Positions 19,385 to 28,090 of a stretch of DNA of 64,000 nucleotides are shown here, in pieces (the first letter of the stretch is position 1; each line of letters starts with the position of its first letter). The stretch lies in the NCBI RefSeq assembly GCF_000142905.1, contig NW_013657626.1, forward strand, positions 1 to 64,000, in the 5' to 3' direction. Under the pieces are notes generated by a model. It worked only from the letters and a program-made list of their open reading frames with translations, was not told the DNA's origin and did no database searches. This DNA is from Thecamonas trahens ATCC 50062 (lineage: Eukaryota > Apusozoa > Apusomonadida > Apusomonadidae). A program made the position numbers and the translations under genes.

Positions 19385-21382
19385 ATGCTTCGCCAGCTCA
19401 TCCGCCACGCGCAGCGCAAGGCGGTAGACGCAGTCCTCGGCCGTACGACACATACCATCCTACCCCCCCCCTCCTAGACCCCCCCCCATCCTCTTTAACC
19501 ATACCCATACCCATACCCATACCCACCACCATGCCCATGACCTGCTGCCTGCTGCCCCCCCCCCCTCCTCTCTCCCCATCCCCCCCTACCACTGCCACTA
19601 CCCCTGGCCTACGTCTACCCCAACACTATACCCATACCCATACCCATACTCATACTCATACCCATGGCCATACCTATACCCTCCCCCTTGTGTACACATA
19701 CAGCTGACCGTAATGGCAAGTCGTCTGCGGCCAAGTTCTTCTTCGACCCAAGAGTGTGCAAGTGGCACCTCTTGGGACTCTGTCCCCATGATGCGCTGCG
19801 GAATACGGTACGGAGAGGGAGAGAGGGGAGGGGGGGGGGGGGGGGAGGGGGAGGGGGGGGGGTATCGATTATCGTTCGATTATTGTGGATTGTCTTTGAT
19901 CTTGGTGGAGAGTGAGGAGAGAGGGAGACGGGGAAGGTCATCGATCGTGTCCATGGGGGCATCGATGATCGTGACTATGGATGCATTCATCGTCATCATG
20001 GAGGCATCGATCGTGTCCATGGGGCATCCATCGTCACCATGGGGCATCCATCGTCACCATGGGGCATCCATCGTCCCCATGGGGCATACATCGTCACAGA
20101 GTCATCATCGGCTACTGATGTCTCTCCCCCTCCCCCCCTTCCCTACCATCAGCCACTATCGCAGATATCAACACACTCACTCACTCCACTCCATCCCACC
20201 CAGAAACGCGATCTCGGCGAGTGCCCCAAAACCCACTCGGATGTGCTCAAGCGCGAATATGAAAAGTCTGTGGCAAACGGCGAGCGATGGGGCTACGAGT
20301 TTGAGCACATGCGGCTGCTGCGATCGCTGGTCCGCCAGTGCGACGGACGCATCCACGCCGCCAAGGAGCGCATGACCCAGGAGGAGGCTGCCGCTGTAGT
20401 TGACGTCCCGGTCCACCCGGAGGCCGCCAAGCTTCACACCGAAATCAGCGAGATGGTGGCCAAGGCGGCGCAGCTCGGCTCCGAGGGCAAGGTCACTGAG
20501 TCGCGGGCCGTCCTCAGTGCCATCAACGAGAAGAAGAACGAGTTGGCCATTCTGGAGACGCTTGCCGAGAAGGAAGCGCTCGTCTCGCGTCCGACCGGCG
20601 CCGGCATGGTCTTCCATCGCCAGCAGCTGCGGGTGTGCGAGGTGTGCGCGGGTCTGCTCTCGCTCACCGACTCGGACGTCCGCCTCGCCGCTCACTTTAA
20701 GGGCCGCATGCACTTTTCGCTCCTCACCATGCGCGAAATGCTCAAAGACTACGAGGCCAACCCGCCGCCCGTCGTCTACGAGCGCGACTACGATGCCGAC
20801 GGCCAGCGCCGCGTCAACGAGGCTCTCGGCATCACTCGCGCCGACCGCTCCGATCTCGACGAGTTTGGCCGCGACATTGTGCGCAAGTCGTGGGCCGGCG
20901 CCCACGCCCGCCACAACCCCGCTCTCCTGCCTCCCTCTGCTAAGCGGGAGCGGAGCCCGGGCGCCGAGCCGAGCTCGGCACAACCCGCCGAGCACCCCGC
21001 CAAGCGCACAAAGACCCTCGACGGCTCGCCCAAAGCCAGTGATGCGCCCAAGAGTGGCAAGGCCAAGTCGCGGTCCAAGGCCAAGTCCAAGGCCAAGTCC
21101 AAGGGCAGGTCCAAGGCCAAGTCCAAGGGCAGGTCCAAGGCCAAGTCGCGGTCCGACAAGGGCAAGGGCTCGTACTCGTACTACTCGCCATCGTACTCGT
21201 ACTCGTACTCGTACTCTGAGTACTACTCGTACTCGGATGATCCCCCACGCGGTGCCGCCCGCCTCGGCCGCCGCCGCCCTTCGGCGTCGTCGTCCGCCCG
21301 CTCCTCGCGCGGCCGGTCGTCGTCGTCGCGCGCCGCCGGCTCGTCCGCCCGCTCCCGCCGCCCGTCGTCGCGTCGTCGTTAA
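19385..21382 (+). CDS. LUC7: LUC7-like U1 snRNP splicing factor
   Basis: Three exons (19385-19442, 19704-19807, 20204-21382) encode 446 residues; the GT-AG phases agree (phase 1, then phase 0). The joined start gives AVDAVLG followed by PDRNGK, then DPRVCKWHLLGLCPHD and, across intron 2, KRDLGECPKTH. This is the first LUC7 zinc finger (CCCH). The second finger is at LRVCEVCAGLLSL with a downstream LAAHFKGRMHFS (C2H2). A coiled-coil helix lies between them. The tail is Lys/Ser/Arg-rich with a run of SYSYS, the counterpart of the RS domain of metazoan and plant LUC7L. Family members sit in U1 snRNP and influence 5' splice-site choice. Its stop lies 27 bp from the stop of the convergent MFS gene. 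Confidence 0.9.
20021..20100. repeat. 20-bp minisatellite (four units) in LUC7 intron 2
   Basis: Four tandem 20-bp units of GGGGCATCCATCGTCACCAT; the first two are identical and the last differs at several bases. Intron 2 (19808-20203) also contains a long impure G tract at about 19830-19861. Confidence 0.85.
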
Positions 21383-21409
21383 AGCCATGGTCCTCGCCGC
21401 CGGCCTCAT

Positions 21410-22993
21410 TTACCTGCTTCGACTGCCACTTGTCGCCGTTCCGGTGCTCTCGTCCCAACTCGAGCTGGTCTCGCTCCCGCTCCTGCTCCGAGAGCCCACC
21501 TCATTCACCTCGTCGCCGCCGTCGGCAGCGCGGATCTCGTCCCGGACGCGCGGATACACCGAGTACGCCACAAAGTAGAGTACAAACTGCAGCGACCAGC
21601 ACGAGAGAAAGACCACCAAGCAGGCCTTGGAGAGCGCGTCGCGGTTGTGGATCTTGTCCTCGCGCGGCACGTCGTCGAGCTCGCCGGTCCGCTCGCGGTA
21701 GCCAAACCAGCCCTCAGCAATGGCGCCCACAAGAAGCGAGCCCGTCGACGAGACCGTGCCCTGCACTAGACCCTGCAGCGCGTACGCCAGCCCGCGCAGC
21801 GCCTTGGGAACGACCTCGGCCGAGTTGGGCAAGTCCGACGCAAAGGCCGGGATCGAGAGCAGCAGGCCAATGAAGAACATGACAAGCGCAATGAGCGCGT
21901 ACGAGGTCTTTGGCACCACCACCAGGAGAACCACAAGAAGACCCATGTTACACAGCACGGCAAGCTGTGCCACCATCAGCCGCCCGCGGTTGGGCAGCCG
22001 CCGCGAGACCACATCGCCCACCCACCCGCCCACCCCGGAGCCCACAATGCTCCCAATCGCCGCAAGCGTGTACGCCACTCCCGCCCCGAGCTCCGACAGG
22101 CCCGAGTACTGGAACCAGAGGACCATGAACGAGAGCGCAGAGACAGGCAGCGCCTGCGCCGTCAGCAGTGCCATGAACAGATTGAAGCCTCGGTTGCGAA
22201 GAATCGGAATCGAGTTGGCCACAAGGTCCGCCAGTCCGGCACGCACCCCGCCTTTGCCCGTCCTGCCTGCGCCTGCGGCCTCGCCCTCGCCCTCCTCGCC
22301 CTCCTCAGCCTGCTCCTCCTCGCTGGCAGAGAGGCGAGCTTCGATGCCGGCAGCCGAGGGCACCACGCTCGCGTACTCTGGTGCCACTGCGTACGCCAGC
22401 GCGTCCGAGAACTCCTTGCTCCCGCGCGGCGGATCCTGCGCGAGCCAGCGGACAATCAGCACCGTCGGGATTTGCAAGAGGCCGAGGAGCAGGTGCGCGA
22501 GACGCCAGCCGTCGACGCCACCGACCGGGTTCTGGAACGCAGTAGCAACGGCAACGCCGAGGACGGCGGCGCAGATGATAGCGATGCCGAGACTGCCCAT
22601 GGCCTTGCCTCGCTCGTCTGGAATGTACAAGTCTGGCACGAGCGAGAGAGCCACCGACTTGAGCGCAGACCAGCCGATGGCTGCCGAGGCATAGACGATG
22701 AGAAACATGGCGTAGTTTGCCGATGCGGCGAGGATCATGGTCGGCAGAGCGCCTCCGAGTGAAGCCCAGATCCACAAGCGAATTCTTGGACTTTCATCTG
22801 CTGCCCAACCCCAGACGACGCCGGCAACAGCGTTGACCATCCGATTACACATGACAATGAGTCCCAACTTTGTCGGCCCTGCATTCAGATCCGTTTCGAG
22901 GACCACAAAGAAGAACGATAACAACGATGAGGTGGCGTAGGTGGTGAGCATGGAGATGGCAATGGCCATCATGGTCCGTCCTGCCGCCTTCAT
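21410..22993 (-). CDS. Major facilitator superfamily transporter of unknown substrate
   Basis: A 527-residue protein with about twelve membrane segments. The first transmembrane helix starts within ten residues of the Met. A GWAADESPRIRLW loop after the second helix and DERGKAMGSLGIA between helices 4 and 5 are MFS motif A-like elements. A long acidic cytoplasmic loop (about 235-265, rich in EEEGEGE) separates the halves, and the second half has GGWVGDVVSRRLPNRGR as its own motif A. The C-terminus is Ser-rich. The arrangement recalls Spinster-like carriers or BT1-type protist MFS proteins, but I cannot assign a substrate. It converges on LUC7 and starts divergently from the phosphatidyltransferase gene. 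Confidence 0.82.
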   Translation of the reverse strand: MKAAGRTMMAIAISMLTTYATSSLLSFFFVVLETDLNAGPTKLGLIVMCNRMVNAVAGVVWGWAADESPRIRLWIWASLGGALPTMILAASANYAMFLIVYASAAIGWSALKSVALSLVPDLYIPDERGKAMGSLGIAIICAAVLGVAVATAFQNPVGGVDGWRLAHLLLGLLQIPTVLIVRWLAQDPPRGSKEFSDALAYAVAPEYASVVPSAAGIEARLSASEEEQAEEGEEGEGEAAGAGRTGKGGVRAGLADLVANSIPILRNRGFNLFMALLTAQALPVSALSFMVLWFQYSGLSELGAGVAYTLAAIGSIVGSGVGGWVGDVVSRRLPNRGRLMVAQLAVLCNMGLLVVLLVVVPKTSYALIALVMFFIGLLLSIPAFASDLPNSAEVVPKALRGLAYALQGLVQGTVSSTGSLLVGAIAEGWFGYRERTGELDDVPREDKIHNRDALSKACLVVFLSCWSLQFVLYFVAYSVYPRVRDEIRAADGGDEVNEVGSRSRSGSETSSSWDESTGTATSGSRSR

Positions 22994-23198
22994 CCTCCTT
23001 CCACTCTCTCTACAAACACCGTCACAATCACAGTGTCTCTCCTACACAACGTCTCACACACCCGTTATGACAAGTGGTGCTTCAGCACAACCCCCCCCAC
23101 AATCCTATCCCCATCCCCTCCCTCTCCTCCCCCCCCCCTTCACGCTCACGTCACCCCCATGTCTGATCGATCACCCCCCACCCCCCACCCCCCTCCGA

Positions 23199-23251
<53 letters not shown>

Positions 23252-23511
23252 AACACACACACACGCGCACGCACACTCCCCTCCCCCCCCCCCCCCCTCC
23301 CCCCTCCCCCCATCAAATCCTTATCCTTTCCCTTATCGTTTTCTGTNNNNNNNNNNNNNNNNNNNNNNNNNNNNNNNNNNNNNNNNNNNNNNNNNNNNNN
23401 NNNNNNNNNNNNNNNNNNNNNNNNNNNNNNNNNNNNNNNNNNNNNNCCCCCCACCCCCCCCACACACACACACACACCCCATGACATAGACATACTCACT
23501 TGTAATGGTAG
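22994..23511. other. 5' region of the phosphatidyltransferase gene, with assembly gap
   Basis: C-rich sequence with poly-C tracts (near 23087-23140 and 23285-23315), a long (CA)n run (about 23200-23275), a gap of 100 N, then more poly-C and (CA)n. The missing 5' exon of the downstream gene must lie here, in the gap, or both. I cannot find the expected N-terminal motif of the family in the visible part. Confidence 0.6.
23347..23446. other. Assembly gap (100 N)
   Basis: Exactly 100 N, the conventional placeholder for a gap of unknown size. It lies between poly-C and (CA)n sequence, which explains the failed assembly. Confidence 0.95.
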
Positions 23512-24607
23512 CTCGAACAACATTCTCCAACCTTGGTGGAGGTTCGCAGTCACGCTCTTGCCACTTTGGATGGCACCCAACTTGGTGACCCTTGTCGGCT
23601 TTGCTTGGCCTCTCGTTAATTTCCTCCTCTTTATCATCTACGCGCCGACGCTGACAGAGATTGTTCCTACTTGGTTGTACATCTCAGTCGGTGTGGGCTT
23701 GTTCTTTTACTCGACTATGGATGCTATTGATGGCAAACAAGCGAGGAGAACAAAGTCGAGCTCTCCTCTTGGTGAGCTGTTTGATCATGGTTGCGATGCC
23801 ATCAATGCCTCGGTCACTACCCTGGTCGTCACTGCTCTTCTTCGTCTTGGCCCGACTGATCCGTCCGCCCTCTTTATGCTCACCATCTCGTGCATTATGT
23901 TCTTTACCGCCACTCTCGAAGAATACCACACCCACACCCTCGCTCTCGGCGTCATCAACGGGCCAACCGAGGGCATCCTTATTATGATCGCTCTGGCCTT
24001 CTCCGCCGCCGCCTTCTCCACCGACATCTGGCTCATGCCCGCCAACGAGGTCTTTGGCACTTCGTTTGCTATCCTCGACGGCGTGCTTCTCAACCAGTTG
24101 GTTGTCTTTGCCGAGCTGCCCATTGCTCTCTCCACCGTCTTCACCAACCTCTCAGCCTGCGTCCGCAAGCCCAAGCACGGCACTGTCTCGGCCGCCACCC
24201 TCGCCGCCAACCTCTTCCCCTGCCTCTACCTCTTTGCCCTGGCATGGGCGTGGTTCTTTTTCTCACCAGGCCGCATTCTCGCTTCTGCACCCTGGATCAC
24301 CCTCACCTCCATCGGCCTGCTCTCGGCCTACCTCGTCGGCCGCCTCATCACCGCTCATCTCCTCCTCATGGACTTCCCGGTCGTCCACACTGCCCTCGCT
24401 CTCCCCACCCTCGCTGTCGCCAACTCGGCGCTTGCTCACTTTGGCCTCCTTCCCGCCCCGCCTGTTGACGAGCTCACCGCCGCCTACGCCCTCCTCGCCG
24501 CCTCTGTCATCCTCTACACCCACTTTGCCCACGACGTCATCTCCGGCTTTACCACGCACCTCGGCATCAACGTCCTCTCTATCCCGTACCCGCCCAAGAC
24601 CAAGTAA
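23512..24607 (+). CDS. CDP-alcohol phosphatidyltransferase (choline/ethanolaminephosphotransferase-like), 3' exon
   Basis: The last exon, of about 365 codons, begins after a TAG acceptor at 23510-23511 and opens with NNILQPWWRFAVTLLPLWMA. It contains the complete CDP-alcohol phosphotransferase signature, DGKQARR followed by GELFDHGCDA (DG-x2-AR-x8-G-x3-D-x3-D), at about residues 75-101 of the exon. About eight to ten membrane segments follow. The enzymes transfer phosphocholine or phosphoethanolamine from the CDP form to diacylglycerol in the ER or Golgi. The 5' exon carrying the N-terminal helix is not visible, probably because of the gap. Choline versus ethanolamine preference is undecided. 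The stop is 25 bp from that of the next, convergent gene. Confidence 0.88.
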
Positions 24608-24632
24608 AGTGTCTGCCTTCCGCCACGTCTGC

Positions 24633-26033
24633 TCACGAGATCATGCCCAGGCCATGCACGACGTCGCGGACGCTGCCGGCCTCGAGCGCCCGCGCCCAAA
24701 GCTGAAGCCAGACCACAGCGCCGCGCCGCTGCGCGTCCGACATTCGCACTCTCGCCGTCCGCCACCCGCCGGACTCGCCGAGCCACTCGCCGGCGCCCTC
24801 GCCCACCACCTCGCCATCCACGTACACCAGCACTCTGCCGGACTCGCTGCTTGCCACAATCGCCACCACAGACGATCCGTCGAGTCCGTCCACCTCAATT
24901 CGAACGCTCCCCGCTCGGATGCTCCCCCGCCCGGTTCCGGCAACTGTCAACCGCAGCAGCTCGCCGCACTCGGACGACTCGATGACCACGTACGCCGTCC
25001 GGCCAACATCCGCCGCCACTCCAGCAACCAGTGTCAGCGCTCGGGCCTCTTCCACGCGGCCCAGCCTTGCGCTTGGCCGCGTTGACCATCCGCCCCTGCC
25101 AGGCTCGGCCGTCAAATGCGCTCCATCGCTCGAGAGCGCATCAACCAGCACACCGCCAACCATGCCCTCAAGCACCGGCCATGCCGCAAGCATATCGTCA
25201 AACTGTGCCACGTCCCGTGAGACCACCGGGAGCACCGCAAGTGTCGCCGAAGGCATAACTTCTGCTCTGGGCGCAACAACCTGCGTCCGCGAGCAGACGA
25301 TGATGCGCTCGGCGCTCGCTGGGGTGACAACCTGCACCCCGCCGGCAACCGGCGACAAGCCGACCTTGCCCACGCCAGCGAGCTCGTCCTCACAAGCCTC
25401 CTCGAGCTGGAATAGACTCCAGTTGGCACTCGCCCCGCTGAGGAGGAGGACCGCCATGTCTGCGGCAGCCCGCTCGGGGCGGATCACGCCCCAGCCCAGG
25501 ACAACAGCCTCGAGGCCCAGCTCCGGATGGCCGGGATGCGGCGCCCATGGGTCCGGAAAGAGCTCCGATACCACGATCGGGCGTATGGCGAGGGCATGGA
25601 CGACAGGCGGAGGGAGTAATACAATGCCACATGCCACGTGCCCACGCTTTCGTCCCATAGCTGCCACGGCGGCGTCGATGAGCCGCTCGATCCGGGCCAG
25701 CGCAAACTTGTCAAAGACGACCAGCGATCCGAGCCGCGGCTGGAGCTCGGATAGCCCTCCGCTCCGCCCAAAGCTCCCATCGGCAACATAGCCCCAATAT
25801 GCGTGGTCAGAGTCGAGGTGGATGCCGACCGCATCCGCCTCGGACAGCGCGCCAGATCCCGTCACTGCCAGCGCCATCTCCATCATGGTCTCGCTCCAGG
25901 ATTGCGAGCCGATGTCCACCTGCTCTTCGTAGAGATCAAAGACATCTGTTGCCTGCGGCAACGCTGCAGCCAACACACCAACCGTAGCCATCGCAGCAAG
26001 AAGTCCCGCCCATTTCGGCGTGCGCATCCGCAA
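24633..26033 (-). CDS. Secreted protein of unknown function with possible C-terminal lectin-like fold
   Basis: A 466-residue protein with a clear signal peptide (about 1-24, basic then WAGLLAAMATVGVLAAAL). I do not recognise the main body (25-330), which is rich in Val, Ala and Leu and has scattered Cys. The C-terminal 120 residues contain VRIEVDGLDG, LVYVDGEVVGEGAGEW and VVWLQLWARALEAG, resembling a LamG/concanavalin-like beta-sandwich, where a DG-E turn precedes a late LWARAL-type strand. No membrane anchor is seen, so it is probably secreted or lumenal. The function is not assigned. It lies 140 bp downstream of the next minus-strand gene, the mitochondrial carrier. Confidence 0.75.
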   Translation of the reverse strand: MRMRTPKWAGLLAAMATVGVLAAALPQATDVFDLYEEQVDIGSQSWSETMMEMALAVTGSGALSEADAVGIHLDSDHAYWGYVADGSFGRSGGLSELQPRLGSLVVFDKFALARIERLIDAAVAAMGRKRGHVACGIVLLPPPVVHALAIRPIVVSELFPDPWAPHPGHPELGLEAVVLGWGVIRPERAAADMAVLLLSGASANWSLFQLEEACEDELAGVGKVGLSPVAGGVQVVTPASAERIIVCSRTQVVAPRAEVMPSATLAVLPVVSRDVAQFDDMLAAWPVLEGMVGGVLVDALSSDGAHLTAEPGRGGWSTRPSARLGRVEEARALTLVAGVAADVGRTAYVVIESSECGELLRLTVAGTGRGSIRAGSVRIEVDGLDGSSVVAIVASSESGRVLVYVDGEVVGEGAGEWLGESGGWRTARVRMSDAQRRGAVVWLQLWARALEAGSVRDVVHGLGMIS

Positions 26034-26172
26034 AGGTTCCGAGACAAGTGTGGCGCATTCGTCGAGGCCTCGCCGGCAACGCCGTCATCTCTCCGTCATC
26101 ATCGTCTCGCTGCAGACACGCGAGCCAGGCTGAAGCCCTCGTGCGCGAGGAGTGTGGCAATTTTACGGGGGA

Positions 26173-27306
26173 TTACACGTAGTCGAGGCCAAAGATGTTC
26201 TTGCGGATCCACTCTAGGGCCGGGAGGGTGGCGACAAAGTGCGGACCGAGGCGGTAGAGCGAGGCAGTGTAGCCGATGTAGAGACCGCGAATGCCCTCTG
26301 CACGGACGGTCTTGATGAGGCAGTCGATGGCGGACTTGTAAACCGGTGAGGCGCCGGCGCGATCGGCCATGTATCGTGACTTGACGAGGTCAGCCGGAGC
26401 GCACATGGTGTTGGCGACGACGGCGGCAATGATGGCGCAGGAAAAGTGGAGCGAGAAGCCCTCGTTGAGGATGCCGTGCCGCTTGAAGAGATGCTTGGCG
26501 TGGTCGTACGACGCCATTTGCCCGCAGGTGAGGAGGGCAGCGCGGACGACGGTTGGGCCGACGCCGCGGTAGAGCCCGTTGAGGAAGCCCTCGGTCCGGT
26601 AGATCTTGACAAAGGCGGCAAAGGTGCCGTTGAACGACGGTTTGGAGCCCTTGGCCAGTCCGGTGATGTACCGCCCGGTCTTGGGGTCGACGAGCCCGGC
26701 CTCTTGCTGGATCATGATCTTGATCCGATCGGTCGGGTTGGCGATGGCCGAGCCGAGCGCACCCGTCATCAGCGACGCCGCAATCTTGGGGGCCAGCCCC
26801 ACGTCGCCGTGCTCATCGTCGGTTCCGATCGCCCGCTTGACAATCGGATACAGGCCGAGGCGAATCGACGAGTACGAGAGCTCTCGCAAGATCGACGCGC
26901 CCATTCCAGGAAGTAGCAGCCCGCCAATGCCCTCTTCCTTGACAATCACCCTCATCGTCCCAGTAAACGTGTTGTAGATCGGCTTGAGGTTCGGGTTGGA
27001 TGCCATCGCCTGCTTCTGGCATTGTGACCGGACCTTGGCCACATCACTAAAGTTGAGCACAATGCTTGCTGTTCCCCACATCACCCATGAGTATCCCCCC
27101 TTCCTTCCCCGCCCGCCACCTCCCGCATCGCAGCACCCTTGTCCATCATCCCCTCTCACATACAGATGGTGTTGGCAATACCACCAGACGCCAGCGATCG
27201 CAACAGCTCAAACTTGCGCGGCTCCACCACAGCCTCCTACACACCACACACACACACACACACGCACACACACACACACACGGCATACACCAAGAGTCGT
27301 CCCCAT
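26173..27306 (-). CDS. Mitochondrial carrier family protein (UCP/dicarboxylate-like)
   Basis: Three exons on the minus strand (27306-27289, 27236-27164, 27068-26173) give 328 residues, with introns of 52 and 95 bp. Joining exons 2 and 3 yields SGGIANTISSIVLNFSDVAK. Three carrier repeats are present: a first signature with Phe for Pro (FSDVAK), then PTDRIK and PADLVK, the last two matching Px[DE]xx[KR]. NPTDRIKIMIQ and PADLVKSRYM resemble UCP and dicarboxylate carriers of the inner mitochondrial membrane. The first exon is inferred: it codes only MGTTLG, and the intron after it is almost pure (GT)n. An alternative reads the same stretch in another frame after an upstream exon ending at a GTATGT donor near 27420. 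The 3' exon is secure. Confidence 0.82.
27237..27288. repeat. Dinucleotide microsatellite forming a short intron
   Basis: (CA)n on the plus strand, interrupted by a few C and G bases. In the carrier gene's sense it reads GTATGCC, then (GT)n, then TAG, so nearly the whole proposed 52-bp intron is microsatellite. Confidence 0.65.
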
Positions 27307-27624
27307 CGATGGCTCGTGTGAGTCTGCTCGTTCCCTCTCCTCGCCTCCTCCTTGCCCTCTCCCGCCTCGTCCCCTCGTCCCCTCGTCCCCTCCAAGTGAG
27401 CTTCCATGCACTGCACATACAGGGGCTATTGCTACCTGCGGAACAGGCGTGTTGGGTGAGGTGGCCATGGTGGGTGAGGTGGTGCCTTTAGGTGGCTCGC
27501 TGCTGACGGATGTCAATCTTGCCATCGTCGTCGTTATCGGCCGGCCGTATGTGCAGTTTCCTGCCCGACGATGTACATTTTTGCTTAACCCATTTACCGA
27601 GGGGACAATTTGGCTGCCAAACCA

Positions 27625-27633
27625 ATAAAAAGC
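27625..27633 (+). promoter_or_regulatory. A/T-rich TATA-like element upstream of 5S rRNA
   Basis: AATAAAAAG lies about 22-30 bp before the 5S rRNA start, in otherwise mixed sequence. Some eukaryotic 5S genes need a TATA-like box at this distance in addition to the internal control region. Position is the only evidence. Confidence 0.3.
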
Positions 27634-27654
27634 TCAGCCAGACTTTCTGGGTTT

Positions 27655-27773
27655 GAATGCGTTCATCCTATGCTGAAAATACCCGATCCCGTCTCGCTCT
27701 CGGAAGTCAAGCAGCATGAGGCTTGGTTAGTACTGTGGTGGGGGACCACACGGGAATACCGAGTAACGCATTC
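27655..27773 (+). rRNA. 5S ribosomal RNA
   Basis: A 119-nt gene matching the eukaryotic 5S consensus: CCCGATCCCGTCTCGCTC, CTCGGAAGTCAAGCAG, CTTGGTTAGTACTGTGGTGG and GGGAATACCGAGT occur in order at the expected spacing. The ends GAATGCGTT and AACGCATTC pair perfectly to form helix I. The internal box A (AAGTCAAGCAGCATGAGG) and box C (around GGGGGACCACACGGGAATAC) regions for TFIIIA/RNA polymerase III are recognisable. A T6 run follows at once. It is a single copy among protein genes; no tandem 5S array is seen here. Confidence 0.95.
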
Positions 27774-27779
27774 TTTTTT
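27774..27779 (+). terminator. RNA polymerase III terminator of 5S rRNA
   Basis: TTTTTT directly after helix I of the 5S gene, followed by CTTTTTG. A T4+ run is the standard RNA polymerase III stop. Confidence 0.85.
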
Positions 27780-27813
27780 CTTTTTGCCCAACTGCACACC
27801 CTCCTTGCATGCC

Positions 27814-27903
27814 ATGCATCCACCCTCCCACGCCTAACCCCACCGTCACTAAGTCTGCATGTATCCACCCTCCCACGCCTAACCCCACCGTCACTAAGTC
27901 TGT
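27814..27903. repeat. 45-bp direct repeat, two copies
   Basis: 27814-27858 and 27859-27903 are the same 45-bp unit (containing CCACCCTCCCACGCCTAACC), with two differences (C/T at the fourth base and C/T at the last). The unit lies just after the 5S gene. Confidence 0.9.
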
Positions 27904-28090
27904 GTCCCCCAACACACCAAAAAAAAAGAAGCAAGATGCCACCCCCCACCCCCCCACCTCCTAACACATCGCCTGCACCCGCTCCGCTTCACGCACGCAC
28001 TCTCACGCGCACGCACGTCAGCCCCGCCACAACCTCACTCGCCACTGCCACACCCACCACACCCACCCCACACCCACCACAAACACACTT

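Larger units (their letters stand above)
27307..28090. other. Intergenic region carrying the 5S rRNA gene
   Basis: Between the carrier gene start (-) and the cyclase start (+). 27307-27530 is open on the minus strand and might contain a leader exon of the carrier gene. 5S rRNA is at 27655-27773. A 45-bp duplication is at 27814-27903. From 27930 to 28080 the sequence is C-rich with ACCC and CAC runs, upstream of the cyclase gene. Confidence 0.6.
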
